Origin: Epiperipatus broadwayi
Lineage: Eukaryota; Onychophora; Udeonychophora; Euonychophora; Peripatidae
DNA length: 64,000 bases
Reading direction: 5' to 3'
Assembly (NCBI GenBank): GCA_028023455.1
Contig: JAQFVV010013334.1
Location: 90,503 to 154,502, forward strand
Under the pieces are notes generated by a model. It was not told where the DNA came from. It did not search any database and was given only the letters and a program-made list of their open reading frames with translations. The translations under genes and the position numbers were made by a program. Each line of letters starts with the position of its first letter. Positions within the stretch are counted from its first letter, which is position 1. This document shows, in pieces, positions 33,850 through 46,600 of the stretch.

Positions 33850-34045
33850 TAAATTATTTATATAGGCATGGGCTTGAAACTTTGTGCATTACATGTTCTG
33901 GGATGTCAAGCAGAAAGGCATTCTTACTTATCTGTTTTTTAATTGGGAAAGGCCCTTCATATAAGTTCAAAAATTTTTTGAATTTACATTTCTGTGGGTC
34001 ACTAACATGAGGGGTACATATCATTACTCTATAACCAACCTTAAA
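33850..34045 (-). pseudogene. Retroelement integrase C-terminal segment
   Basis: About 60 codons without a stop on the minus strand read SFKVGYRVMICTPHVS, then KKFLNLYEGPFPIKKQISKN and AFLLDIPEHV. This is the chromodomain-like or SH3-like tail of Ty3/gypsy-type integrases ('F.VGD.V......K.F..Y.GPF.I.K....AY.L'). The GD of 'VGD' is GY here. It ends at TAA near 33,850. The integrase core and RT are not found upstream, so the pol gene is largely deleted. Confidence 0.7.
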
Positions 34046-34671
34046 AGAATGATTTATTTTCCAGATTAATTAAGGCTTTGAAGATACCACCTTTAAAATC
34101 ACTTTTCATATAATATAAACTAACTAAATGCAAATTAAACCTCAATAATGAGCTGGAGATCAAATAATAGAGGTAAAATCTTCTTTAATACTAATGTAAA
34201 GTAACTAAATGTTAATTAAACCCAATTTCTTAAGGATGTTGCATCTACATTGTGAGCCAAGTTGTGCATTATCTGGTAATTAATTAGAGACTTTTTGGTT
34301 GAATAGCTTTTTGCAGTTATCAGTAAAACTGTATTGACCATCCAATCTAACTTACAATTCATAATTAAATATTTGACATTTCCCTGGGAATTCTTTAATA
34401 TCAGATGCTCTGCAGTGAGCCCAGGATATCTTTCAATTAGTATTTCACTATCAACTCACTTGTATTTTAAGCACAAACATACATCTAAAGTTCAACCTAT
34501 TCCTCAAAGAAAAGTCTTAATTATACTAATTTCAATTCACAATTTGCATATATAATAAAATCTTACATTCTACATCTCTAACTTTTCAAATCATTTACCC
34601 ATCACCACTAGCTAATTTTTTTTTGATAAATTTCAAAGAATAGTCATTGTCTGTTCCTGTAAAATTATTTT

Positions 34672-35136
34672 TTATTTTCCATTCAAACATAAGTTCATTA
34701 ATTCATTAGTCAAATCAGGGGTTTTTGAGGAAATAATGCCATCCAAATTTATCACACTATCAAACGAATGAAACTTTTCTCTCTCCATGTAATTTTCAAC
34801 TACTTTTAATATTTCTGAATAAAATAATAAAGAAATATCATGTCTCTGAGAGTCCATAGATATACCTGCTTTATATCAATAATGATATCTAAACAAAAAC
34901 TCATTATTGTTTAAATTAACATTATTAAAATCATGTATTCCTTGGTCAACTAATTTAATTTGTAAATTATCATGAATATATATAAAACATGAATCATTGA
35001 TTCTGCTGTTATGCTTTACCGAATGAAATGAACCAAACTTGCTCATTTTATTATATCTAACTTCAAATACTTTCCACTGGACATGTTTTCTAGTATCCAA
35101 ATATATTTTACTTATGATATACTTTCCATTGGCCAT
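34672..35136 (-). pseudogene. Unassigned open segments within the LTR-element remnant
   Basis: Two minus-strand frames (34,672-34,857, 61 codons; 34,876-35,136, 86 codons) lie between the gag-like and integrase-like segments. Neither has a motif I recognise. Position and shared orientation suggest internal parts of the same element. Confidence 0.35.
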
Positions 35137-35171
35137 GTTTTCTAGTATCCAAATATATTTTACTTATGATA
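35068..35171. repeat. Tandem duplication, 52-bp unit
   Basis: Copies 35,068-35,119 and 35,120-35,171 both start TACTTTCCA and end TTTTACTTATGATA, differing at two positions (CACTGGACATG versus CATTGGCCATG). Confidence 0.9.
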
Positions 35172-35559
35172 AATCCATAATATTTTAAACTATCACTTAG
35201 TTAAAGTTTATATATTGATTTTATTAAGACCTTCAAGTACCCCATTTAATGAATTTAAAATATTTCTTTTTATGCCAAAATCATATAACATTATTTCTTC
35301 TTTATAGCTTATACCTATTTGAGGGTAATAACCTTTGAGACAATAACTATTTGTTATTTTTACTATCATTGTCTTTAAGTATTCTATAAATATATTTTCT
35401 ATTATTCATAGCAATATTTTCTTCTTTATTATCTAAAGAGTCATTTTCTACCATTTCACCTTATAGTTTCTACCCTTATTTCACTAAAATCATTTTCTAA
35501 CTTAAACTTGTTATTTAACTTAACTGTTATTTCTTTATGTATTTCTATTCTTATCAACC

Positions 35560-35960
35560 TCCTTGAATTCTTGATTTATACTTAAACATTATTTTAACTT
35601 CATCTAATCTCTCATTTATATCCTTTTTTGCTCCAAAACAACTATCATTTTATTTCTAGATGCTTTATTTAAATCATCTATTCTTTTATTCAGACTTTCA
35701 CTTAACTTATTAATATTCTCTTTCATTTTATTATTATTTTTCCTTAACTCCTTCAAGTCTCTATTATCTTCAATCAATTTGCTAAGATTTTCATTCATTT
35801 TACTATTAAAATCTTGACTCAATTTATTAGTATTTTCACTTAATTTATTCATATTTTCATCCATTTTATCATTAAAATCTTAATTTAATTTGTTCATTCT
35901 TTCCATAATCATTTGGGCGTATTGACTTAGGCTAAATGTTATCTCTGTTTCAGGCCTATC
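35560..35960 (-). pseudogene. Gag-like coiled-coil segment of an LTR-type element
   Basis: The minus strand reads ETEITFSLSQYAQMIMERMN, one stop, then a long heptad-patterned, Asn/Lys/Leu-rich stretch with repeats of MNKLSE-N, KLSQDF, NKRIDDLNK (35,616-35,864, 82 codons). The heptad leucines and the 'DFN-K-MDENM' internal repeats predict a coiled coil, common in the N-terminal half of gag-like proteins of invertebrate LTR elements. Association with the integrase tail downstream on the same strand supports that reading, but a coiled coil alone is weak evidence. Confidence 0.45.
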
Positions 35961-36499
35961 TGAAGTGTGAGTAAGTTAGTTTCATACATTTTTTTAAAAA
36001 AAGAATTAATACACTAGCTTGTAATAAATAAAATAAGCATAAAATCTAAGATAATATTTCAATGATAAACTGCTTACCAAGGAAACCCATCTCTCAACAA
36101 GGCCCACATATTCCATTTAATGGATATATTATTTCAACTTGCTTATTACTAAATATAAATTATTGAATATATTAGACGACTATTTACAAACCTATTTGTT
36201 TGAAAGTAATGCTATTTAGCCTCTTTATGCCTATATGTATAAATATTTTTTTCATTTTATTATGGAAAACTTTACTAAAACTTTGTTATATTATTATATA
36301 TAAACTTTTAACACTAAATTAATAATTACTAATAATCACACTACTATATTTAAATCATGTCCCAATGCATTGTAGTACCAAATTGTAATCTCTCAATCAT
36401 GAAATTGTAAAGAGTTGGCCCACAGTGCTTAAACCCTATTATATAACTCAATTAGGTTACTTCTTTTCTTAATTTGAATATAAAATAAATAGTGAAGAT

Positions 36500-37734
36500 A
36501 CATTATTCTGGGAGATTATAATTTATTAAAAAATTTTACAACTTAGTATTGCTTTCAACTAAGTTCTTCATATTCATAAAATTAACATAAGTTTATATAA
36601 ATAGAATTTATAAGTTAAACAATTTAAATATATATTTATGTGATAATGCAGTGCATGAGTCTTTCTTGTTTATTGTGATGATGTTAATAAAACAGGCAAA
36701 ACTCTCCATTTAGTAGTGCCACTCAGTGTCAACCAGAGTAATCAATGGATGCCAGAAGGCTTGTGCATAAAATCCCCATCTAGTGTACTCATCCAATATC
36801 CCTAGACTAGTTTCTGGCTTTTAGCCTTTGTCAGTGATGAGCTGTGTTGATGTTATTTACAATAAACCATATCTCTTTATATATATATGTATATATATAT
36901 ATCACTGTGCTCAACACAAACAACTTTAATATTAAGTGGATATAAATTGTAACCAGATTCAATTTTATGTTTTAAAAATATAGACTTTATATTGAGATCT
37001 GTTTTAATGTCTTGTATTTATATTTGTATTGCATTAATCTTGCAGGACAGACAGCATATATTTCTGTAGTGCTAATCTTGTAGCATTAATTAATGTATGG
37101 ATCAGCCTTCTTTTTATAAATATCAGGAACATTAATAACAATATTAATGCATGGATCAGCCTTTTGTACCATGTACATCTAAAAAGATGAAAACAATCTA
37201 CTCAAATGAATTCAATATTAGTTTTTCCTACTAATATTAATCAAATGTTGAATAACACTAAAAATAAAATGTGCAGATCAAGCTCTCCAAATAGTTTATA
37301 AAATTACATACAATGAACCAACATGTAATGCAATTTACTATGATGAGTCTCGTACCAACTGCCACAAGAATAGCACAACAGAAATATATATACAAAGGCA
37401 CTAAAACAGACCCAATATTAAGTCTATATTTTCAGAACATGAAATCAAGTCTGGCCAAAATTTCAATCCATTAACATTAAAGCCATTTGCATTGAGTGGA
37501 ATGATTGAAAAATAAAATATAAAGGACATGGTTTATTGCAAATAATAGCAATGCAATAAAGAAGGAAGACTCCTGCATTGCATTATAACATAAATGGTGT
37601 ATTTAAATTATTTAACTTATAAATTCTATTTATATAAACTTCCATTTGTTCCATGAATATGACCAACCTGGTCGAAAGCAGTGCTAAGCTGTAAATTTTT
37701 CTAATAAATTATAATCTTTCCAGAATAGTGTACC
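36500..37734. repeat. Large imperfect inverted repeat (fold-back)
   Basis: Left arm 36,500 to about 37,085 matches the reverse complement of about 37,355-37,734. Matching phrases are ATTCTGG-AGATTATAATTTATT, TTTATATAAATAGAATTTAT, AATAAACCAT-TC-TTTATAT and AAAATATAGACTT-ATATTG. The left arm carries an extra roughly 160-bp block (36,690-36,850). The spacer is about 270 bp. Arms are clearly diverged, so it is old. No coding content. Confidence 0.7.
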
Positions 37735-37745
37735 TTATAAAACAA

Positions 37746-38270
37746 AATTTTACAATCCAAAATGTCTTAAATTTTTAGCTTTTAAGATTTCTGTAGCAAT
37801 TTTGAAAATCATTGTATCCTATTAAATTTTAAAAGTACACATGTGCACAAAGTTAATTTTTAAAGGAGTCAATTACTGATAAAATCTATAATAATGTAAA
37901 CATGTGAATAAAATAATTAAAATAAGATTAATAAAGTAATAATTTTATTAGTGCATACATAATGGTAAAATGATTTACAATAGTGACAGATTTTAATGTA
38001 ATATTTGAATGTGTTTGTGTGTGCATGAATCTTTATGTTTCTCTGATATATATTAAATTTAAAGGGATACTATTTTAAAAGATTTAGGTAAAGTTATTTT
38101 AATTCTAAAACAAAATATCAATTATTGTGAGAATAGTAAATAAAGTAAAATGATTTATTTTATTATCTGTAATATAAATATTTATTCTAACATAATAATT
38201 TGTATATTTAATTTTATTGAAGTGTATTATAGTTTATTTAAATATGGCTATCAATATGGAGTAAATATAC
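37746..38270. other. AT-rich spacer, nothing recognised
   Basis: No supported gene. Confidence 0.4.
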
Positions 38271-38276
38271 TATTTG

Positions 38277-38455
38277 TGAAAATACGTATATTGGTGATTA
38301 TTTATCTTTTCAATATATATGTGTTCGAGTGTATCAGTGTTATGAGATAGTGTGGAGAGTGGTGGGTGGTGTGAAAGTCTGTGTTCATATACCCTATATA
38401 TTATATATATAGACACAGGTATATAATAAGCCTGTGTGTTTCAGTTATTAGTATT
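38277..38455 (+). mobile_element. Fold-back SINE-like family, right arm only
   Basis: AATACGTATATTGGTGATTA through AAAGTCTGTGTTCATATACC matches the right arm of the 47.7-kb palindrome. It continues further, to AAGCCTGTGTGTTTCAGTT, giving the probable true end of the family (its inverse, ACTGAAACACAGGCT, starts the 47.7-kb copy). Confidence 0.65.
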
Positions 38456-39690
38456 ATTAATTAAACTCCCTTTGTTTAACGTTGCCTTGAACACATTACC
38501 GATCTGATCATTAATAATTAAGCAATAGTCTGTACCGTTCTTTAATTGTTATATTTTGTAGAAATTATTAGCTAATTATTTGAACATTATTGATTCCCAA
38601 GTCTTTTTGCTCACCCAGTTCTTATTGCCAGGTCTGGAGTAAATGAAAGCTTGCTAGTATCTTCAAAAGCGTTGATCATATAATCAGAGACCCTGGAGCA
38701 CCTGTAAATAGGTTAACGTTTAGTATTGTTCCAGACCTGTGTATCTCACACATACTAGATTGCTATAGTTTTCTTGGATTCTAGGTTTTGTTAAATGAAC
38801 ACACGATTTTGACTGGTACAGTACACTGACTTTGAGAAGTAACTGATATTGATATTTATTGCTAATGTCAGCATATATAATTTAACTATTAATACTCAGT
38901 AATATTAAGATATGGCTTAGACACAGTAAAATACCCTTTGTTATTTAGCCATATTGATGATAAAGATTTACAATTGAATAACAAAATTTTAAGAAGGCTT
39001 ATTTATTACTCTTAAATATTTTAAACTCTGAAATAACTTTACATTTGATATACTGTTTTGAAAACTTACAGAAAATCCGTTAGTCACATACAGTTCATTC
39101 CTATTCACATATACACAGTTATATTTTAATTTCATAACCCTGAGATATTCTTATTATTTATTAATACACATTAGAGTATTTTCTTATTACTGATTAAGCT
39201 AAGACGATGTCAGCCATCTTCCAGTTAAACTAATGTTTTGTTAATTACGATATATATATATATATACATACATACATACAATATAGTGTGTTTATATATG
39301 TCTAAATGATTGTAATATTAGATAATAAAACATATAATATTGTAAAATTAACTATCAGAATTACTATAGAATCTAGATTTCTGTACAAACTTTGTCTCTT
39401 TAATTATAATTAAAACTTACTCGTCACTTCTTAATAGAAAAGCAGTGATCTTGATAATATGTGTTGTATTTTGTAAAAATTGAATGCAAGTTTGTGCACT
39501 CCAGAAAAACTAGAATTTATTCGAAAGGTTGTTCTTAGATCGCACACTGATAACTGAGGAATTTAATTAAGGCATTAACTTAATGGCGAATGTCAATTCC
39601 AAGAAATATTTGCTGATTGCAAATATTTCTAGATAAAAGACGTTACCTTATTGGACAATGGAATTAATTGCTGCAGTTATCAGAAAGCTA
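38456..39690. other. Spacer with slightly GC-richer patches
   Basis: A patch at 38,600-38,830 with phrases such as CCAGGTCTGGAG and GTTCCAGACC is not coding as far as I can see. CATA microsatellite near 39,265. Confidence 0.35.
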
Positions 39691-40170
39691 TAGAAAGACT
39701 GTATAACAACTACGCAGAGCAGTATAGAGAGTATTTGAGGCAGTATTCGTGTGCATTGCCAGTAGACATCTGTTCAATTCCAGCAGGAGATATCTAGCAC
39801 CAGTGCTTGCGGTTAAGGTCCAGCGCCCAGTGGAAATGTAGTTCATGGGTATAGCTGGAAAGGGCCCACAGAGAATGGGAGACTGTAGCCTGAGGAAACC
39901 GTCTGGATAGCAGCTGAATAAAGAGTTGAGTTTCCAGCGGTTTTCAAGGGGAGTTACTGGTAGACTGTTTCAGAGACAGAAGCTGTAAGAAGCTTAAGGT
40001 CAGTCGCAGAGCTTTACTACGAAGCATTCATGTGTAGCTAAAATGGACTGGGGCTAAGATATGCATAAACCTAGCCCATTGTGAACCCTTTTTGTAGCAG
40101 CCAGCCTGAATGAACATCGAGGGAATTGAACAATAGCGAACTGTAGAGATAGAGTTGTTGCAGACTATTT
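39690..40170. other. GC-richer island of unknown function
   Basis: Stands out from the AT-rich surroundings. A plus-strand frame (stop to stop, 39,634-39,797) without ATG reads YQKAIERLYNNYAEQYREYL and then RQYSCALPVD before a stop. The rest has many stops in all frames. GAATAAAG at 39,917 could be a poly(A) signal. A non-coding exon, an LTR or an unrecognised repeat are all possible. Confidence 0.35.
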
Positions 40171-40634
40171 GCTATTCTAATTACTTAAAAACATTGTGTC
40201 TTAACGTATATAATCATACATATGGATACATCAATATGCATATATCTTGTAATCTTATTTATTGAAGAATATATACTATTAATTGTGTAACATTGCCACT
40301 GCGTTATATTCTTTATTCAATGACAAAAAAGTATATTAATTTTAAAATTTCTGAAAATAAATAATCTGTTCAATGATAAAACGTGGCGAAAGATTAATAA
40401 AGATAGAGCAATCAGTATCATTGATATATTTATACCTTATTAAGTCTATAACACAAATAAAAACTAAAATAAAAATAATTATTAAGAATAAGATCATGCT
40501 AAAAAATATAGATAATGTAAATTTACAATAAGTAGATTAGGGTAATAAACAGTTTTTAAGAAGATCAACGTAGGCTTTTTAAACAACTCTCTAAAGATAC
40601 AATTTCTATATAAAGAAATACTGTAATATATAAA

Positions 40635-40935
40635 GGATTCGAACTCAGACTTTCATACGACCCTCAACTCTCCATACCATCTCATATTGCTGACCTACCT
40701 GATCACCCACATGTTGAAAAGATAAATAATCACCAATATATATATTTCATGCTAAACCAGCAATCATCAGTTGGTCCAGATTACTATCTTCAAACATATA
40801 TACAATCAGTGCTTAGCTTAAATCTGATGATGGAACGTTCAAAGCCCATGTTAGTGCCAAGGTTGTCAGGTGAGTCAGCAATATGAGATGGCATGGAGAG
40901 TTGAGGGTCTTGTGAAAGTCTGAGTTCGAATCCCT
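40635..40935. mobile_element. Fold-back SINE-like element with pol III B boxes at both ends
   Basis: Terminal inverted arms of about 68 bp (40,635-40,702 and 40,866-40,934). The outer end of each carries GAGTTCGAATCC, a good B box, in inverted orientation. The interior shares ACCAGCAATCATCAGTTGGT with the family copies at 16.9 and 47.9 kb. The head-to-head arrangement suggests two inverted SINE-like units with partial loss of the second body. Confidence 0.65.
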
Positions 40936-40999
40936 AATATATTCCAGTATATATGTGCAGGTGTGTGTAAGCATGTACAGTGTATTAAATTATATATAA

Positions 41000-41330
41000 A
41001 CAAATAGTAAAAGAGGAGTCAGTATCCACCAGTTAGACAAATAATGGAGGTAAGTTTATGTTTTTGTTTGATACAATAATAAATGTTATCTATCTATCTC
41101 CTGGCCAATAACTTATTTTTTTATATATATTTCTGATATGAATAACTAAATACTAAATTATCAAACAATAAACGAATGTTTAATTATATTATTTTACTGG
41201 GCCCAATTCAAACTTCAAATCATGAAATATAGCAGGTAGTTGTTTAAATATGAGTGAGTTTGTGTTTACGCGTGTATTTGAAAAATTTAAAGTAAACTGG
41301 AGAGAAACGATAAAATCTTTACTTTGCAAG
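41000..41330. other. AT-rich spacer, nothing recognised
   Basis: No supported gene. Confidence 0.4.
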
Positions 41331-41339
41331 ATGGTTATT

Positions 41340-41492
41340 TTTTTTTTTGATGATTTTAAAATTTTTTGGGGGTAAATTTAAAAAAAAAAATTAAAAAAAA
41401 AAATAAAAGGGGAAAAAAAGGGTTGGGTTGGGGGGAAAAAAAAAAAAAAAAAAAAAAAAAAGAAATTAAAAAAAAAAGGGGGGGGGGGGGTT
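41340..41492. other. Extreme homopolymer block, probable assembly artefact
   Basis: Consecutive homopolymers of T, G and A, including an A run of nearly 30 and a G run of 12, joined by short mixtures of only A/G/T. This looks like an unpolished long-read or gap-filled patch and not a natural low-complexity repeat. The Lys/Gly-rich frame across it is spurious. Confidence 0.6.
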
Positions 41493-41499
41493 TAGATTT

Positions 41500-42940
41500 T
41501 TCTATAATATACTGTCTGCATTTTAATAATAATAAAAATATGCAAATGCTAAAAGTAAAGATTTTGACAGTATATATATATATATATAAACTGCTAACTT
41601 ATGTACCTCAAGCTTAACTCTATAATGAATTTAGTATTTCATTCACTTTTTATTTTATTTTATTTTGGATATATAGTGACTAGTTTAGTAGTACTTTTTA
41701 ATAAATTACAAACTGTATAGAAATTCTTTATTACAATATTCAAATTATACTAATTTTTGATCAATATTAATTACTTGTTATTCAGAATGACATATACATT
41801 GCAAACCCCTGTATGAAAATACATTTTGAAGGGCTACTGAGAAAAATGAAAGGTACTAATGTCTTTATTATATGAAGTTTTCAAGTGATAGATTACCTTA
41901 AATAAGTGTTATTATATACTAATGTTTTAGAAATTTTATGATGAATCCAACTAACCTACTAACAAAAATATAATTTTAAGTTGTATGCATGATAATTTAG
42001 AATTTATGAAATAATATGAAAATAATTATTAGAAATATTAACTTTTATTTTTTTTATTACTTTGAATATCAATGACTATATTTTTTCAGCTGAATAACAT
42101 TCCTTGGTGTTTCATCTTTAAAATAATATGTATTATGTCATTTTTTAGTAATACAAACATATATTATGATAAAATTTGTGGCTTAACACAATTTTTTAAA
42201 TATTGAATATGGCTGCTTCATTAGTGTATCAGTTAGAAAATGGTCTATATACTTGAAGGGTTGGTATTATTTTAAATAATTATATATTTATGGCATCATT
42301 AAATTTTATATATATATATTATTATTATTATTAGCAGATACTCATTAAAATATTTACTTTCTTATTTTCGAAAAAGATAAAGAGAGTAAAATAAAACTTA
42401 AATTGAATTTTATGGTGGAGACAAATCAATTTATGAGGCATAAATATGCCCATTTATATCATAAATTGTCCATGTATTTTGTTTATATGATACATTATGA
42501 TAAAATATTTAATCTGTTTTGCAACAAATTTTTTTTGGAAAGGGTTAATGTCTTGTCTATGTGTCTAACTTATGTTCTATTTAGTCATTCAGAAGTATCT
42601 TTTAAAAATAACTTTGTAATGTAAATAATAGTTTGCCACTTTTATAAATCTGAACATTAATTCATCAAGTATATTTTAGAAAATATATTTATTATTCTTT
42701 ACTTATATACTATATCTAATCCCATGAAAATGTTGACATATAACTGCACTTTCAATATAATGATGTACAGTGAGTTGAAAAATTTCCAGATAGTCCATGA
42801 TGTTTCATTGAATTTTCACAATGATGGAAATCTTTATTAAATGAAGCTTTACCTATGAAATTAGGTTACATTGATAAGGAAATCTATCTTAACTTTTATG
42901 CATTAAATGTTTCAGAATAAAAACAACATATAAACTTAAT
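41500..42940. other. AT-rich sequence, nothing recognised
   Basis: TA runs at 41,570 and 42,309. A 73-codon frame at 42,403 has no recognised domain. Confidence 0.4.
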
Positions 42941-42949
42941 TTAGTTGAA

Positions 42950-43600
42950 GTAATTAATACAAGATTAGTACATTTAATTCTGCTATACCTTAAAATCAAC
43001 ATCTGACTTTATATCTAAAAATCTACTAAGGTACTTAAACTGAGGAATATTGTCAACATGAAAGCCATTTAAGCTAAAAGTTACTGATGATTTTTTTCAT
43101 CACTTGATGCTAAAAACATTTTGAATTTTTGAACATTGATTACAAAAATAAATTATTTGTAGAAAGCATTCAAAACATATTATTTTTGAATAGGTAATAA
43201 CAGAACAATCACTAGCTCTCTAAAAATCTAAAAGTTAAAAAAATAAATTTATCTTTTTGCTTTCAATTAATGCAGCTTAAAAACTTCATAATCAAACTTA
43301 TATTAAACATCATGATATTTGTTTTATAAATTTGACTATAAGCAACATTGTAGCTAATATGCATTCATATATAGTGCTAGTTTTATTTTTAATGTCTGGT
43401 TTTCCTGCAGCAGTAATAATGTTTTCTTTCTGTGGTAATTATATATTATAAAAAAATTACATGAATAACTAAATATTTTCAATTATTTTCGTTAAGTTTT
43501 TTTGACTGAGTCAAATGGCTGTTGTAAATTAATAAAAGCAATGTGTAAATTACCCATTACTTATGCCTCTTTTGTTATCTTTTTCTATCAACTAAAAAAA
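42950..43600 (-). mobile_element. Decayed non-LTR retrotransposon RT region (ADDC type)
   Basis: The minus strand shows three RT landmarks in order. LHIAFINLQQPFDSV (about 43,503-43,550) equals motif A 'L..AFID...AFD.V'. ASDCSVITYSK (about 43,185-43,225) equals motif C 'ADDC..LA.S' with the first Asp changed to Ser, and continues with a matching CFLQIIYFCNQ. NGFHVDNIPQFKYLSRFLDI (about 43,010-43,073) equals the thumb 'V..FKYLGS.LS'. Frameshifts and stops are frequent and no ends are visible. It is a different LINE lineage from the one at 15.5 kb, judging from motif C context. Confidence 0.65.
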
Positions 43601-43649
43601 AAACAAATTTTATAATTCTTCTTGATTCTCTGAAATGGTGTTAAGTTTC

Positions 43650-46600
43650 TGGTGACCAGTCATCTATACTTAAGACAAATGTTTTCAGTGAAATCATTGA
43701 AAGTATATCCTATATGGTTTAATGTAATAATATGTTCATGAATATGGTTCTGTTCTGTCACTATTAGTTCTCAAACATCTTATGAATTCCAGAATAATAA
43801 ACTATTTGACTACTGTTTTTTATATTGAAAGCAATTTTGTTGTATTGAATAACAAAAAAAATCATTTGATATGCTATTTTTATAGAAAGTAAAATGATAG
43901 AATAATCCTAAAGATCAGATGCATACTTTTATGAGTCCACATATTCTAAAAAATGGAAATAATTTTGAACTTAACATATTACCACTGCATATTTTACAAT
44001 ATTTAATGGATTTTATCAAAATTTGAAGCTTTTCTAGTTTTAAATTGTTAAATTAATTTTTATAACCAAGCCTATTTGAGTCAATAGGTTGGCTATAGTA
44101 TTAAATTTATTTATTGAAATGCTTGTTAAATTATCAAAAGATAATTGAAATATGTTATGTTTAAATTATTCTTTATAATATAAGCTTAACATGATTAGGA
44201 TATTATATTTTTTATATCCTTGCGTTTAAATTTTATGTAAAAACATTTAAAGCTACATAAATAGCAACTAATTATTTACTTTGCATTTTTAATTCACAAA
44301 TTATTATAAGTCATTTTGTCTGTTACTGAATTTATGCTTTTACATTCTTATTCAGCTTATGAGTCTCCAAATTTATTTTATTATTCATCCAAGAAAATTA
44401 TTACTGTATAAAAATGCAGTTAATGTCAAATTCTTCTTTGTAATTTTTACAACACTTTTATTTAATTATCTGCCATTTTCAACTGTCTAGTAGTCTTTTT
44501 CAGAGTTGCAAAATACAATTACATTATATTTCTTCTGTATTTACATACATGTATAATATTCATATTTTGATATTTTTACATATGTACATATATCTATATC
44601 TATACATTTTCTATTGTTATTTGTATAAAGCATCATTTTAAATAAATATAAATCATTTTTAATTTAATAATTTTTCACTAGATAGAATATTTATGTGTAA
44701 AGAAATTTTTTTTTCCAGATTTATCTAATATAGGCAAAATAAAAAGAGAAAACATCTTGTAAAAATTTTTCTGTAATAAATCCTAAAAATACACTATTTA
44801 TCCACAATTCACACTTTAGGAAGATTTCATTTCTTGGTAATATAAATTTGTCTGAAAAGTAGATGCTTTTACAGAATGAATGTCAAATTATTTCTTAATA
44901 TGTTGTCTTCAGAAGGAAAGTCATATTCTTAATGCCGTTTGCCTTTCAATCTTACAATCTATGCAGCCATGATGCAATTTTTGCCTATAAGTACACTTAT
45001 AATACAGATTTTTTTTATTTTAAGTAATACCTATAATGCAATATATAAATTGAACTTTTTTTATTGATTTTTTTGTCAAACAAAGTGCAAACAAAATATC
45101 ATTATTAATCAATTTATGAATTTTATGAAATTTTATTTAATAATAAACTATTCAAATTCATAATAAAGCCTCCAAGAAAAAAATATCATTTATTAATGCA
45201 ATATTACTATTCAGCAGAGTAAACAAACTTTCTTTAAACTTTACAACCTTAGAGTAGGGTTTAAACTTTAATAAAATGTACAAAAGACTGTTTTTGTTGG
45301 AGTGGTTGTATTAGCATCATAAGATTCTGAGCCTGTTTGAAAATTTATTACCATTATTTTATTTTACTATCCAGTACTATTAGTAATATTATAAATATTT
45401 TCAACATTGAATGAATATTATAATAGATCATTTTTCAATCCCTTTCTGTATCCTTATATCTTTTCTTGGAACATGGAATCTATAAATTGACTGCCCAAGC
45501 ATACAAATATTGCCTTGTAAAACATAATGATGCAAATTCATTGCTCATTGGCTCATTATTGAATGTTCAGTCTTGTGAAAGATTATAACAAAGCATCACA
45601 ATTTAGCTAAACCTATTTTCATTATTATTTTTTAGTACTAAAAGATGATTTTACTTTACATAGTCATGTGTATTTGAATACAAAAAGGAAAAGAAAAAAA
45701 TATAGTTACAGTTGCTAAAAATTTGACTACACAAATGCACAACTGCATTATCCAATAATACAAAAAGATAATCAACAGTGAGAATTGTTCCTTATGTCTT
45801 GGCCCTAGGAATCCAAAATAACTAAAGATAGAAAAGGTAAAAAGTTGAAATGAAAATATACAATAGAGAATATAAAATGATAGATATAATAGTGTGTATT
45901 GGAAATAATGCCTAATTTTAATGAATCAATATCTTATATAAAACATAAAGAGATAGTTTGACTTTGGATGACTATATTAATATTATAAAATACTGAGCCT
46001 TTCTGAATCATGGAATATTACCTGGATTTGAAACTTATTTCAAAGATATGGCATGTAATTTATAGTAAGTTTTTTGTTCAGTGGGAAATAACTCGTAAAT
46101 AAAGAGTCATTAGTGATTCAATTTCTAATATAGAAAAAATAAAAAAAAATCTAAATCTGATCAACTTCTGAATTATATTGTTGTAAGAACTGGGTAATAA
46201 ATTATTTATTCTGTAGAACCTTTCAAACTTGATCAATTTCAACACAGTGATCCAAGTTGGAGAAACTTTTTAAAATCACATAGTGAACAGAAGCATTTTT
46301 TAATGGATGAAATTTATTAGTAAATGACTTGAGAAAAGAATAATACTATACAAAAATTGGCTGAGTATTTCCAATACTAAAAGTTAAAAATATGAAAGTT
46401 ACTCAACCATTTGTAAGTATAGAATATTTTTTTGCATTGTCATCCCATAGATAGTCTAACTAGCCATAAAATTATTAAGTAGTAAATAAATATCTTAAGA
46501 GTAAAACGGCAGTGTGAAATTCTCAACAAACAGAAATTGATTAGTTTGATGAGAATTATTTTTTTTCTTACTGTGTGGTTTTTGTGAAGAGATACTGGAA

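Noticed and set aside
41366-41617. Lys/Gly-rich 83-codon frame
   Set aside because: Produced by the homopolymer block; no codon structure.
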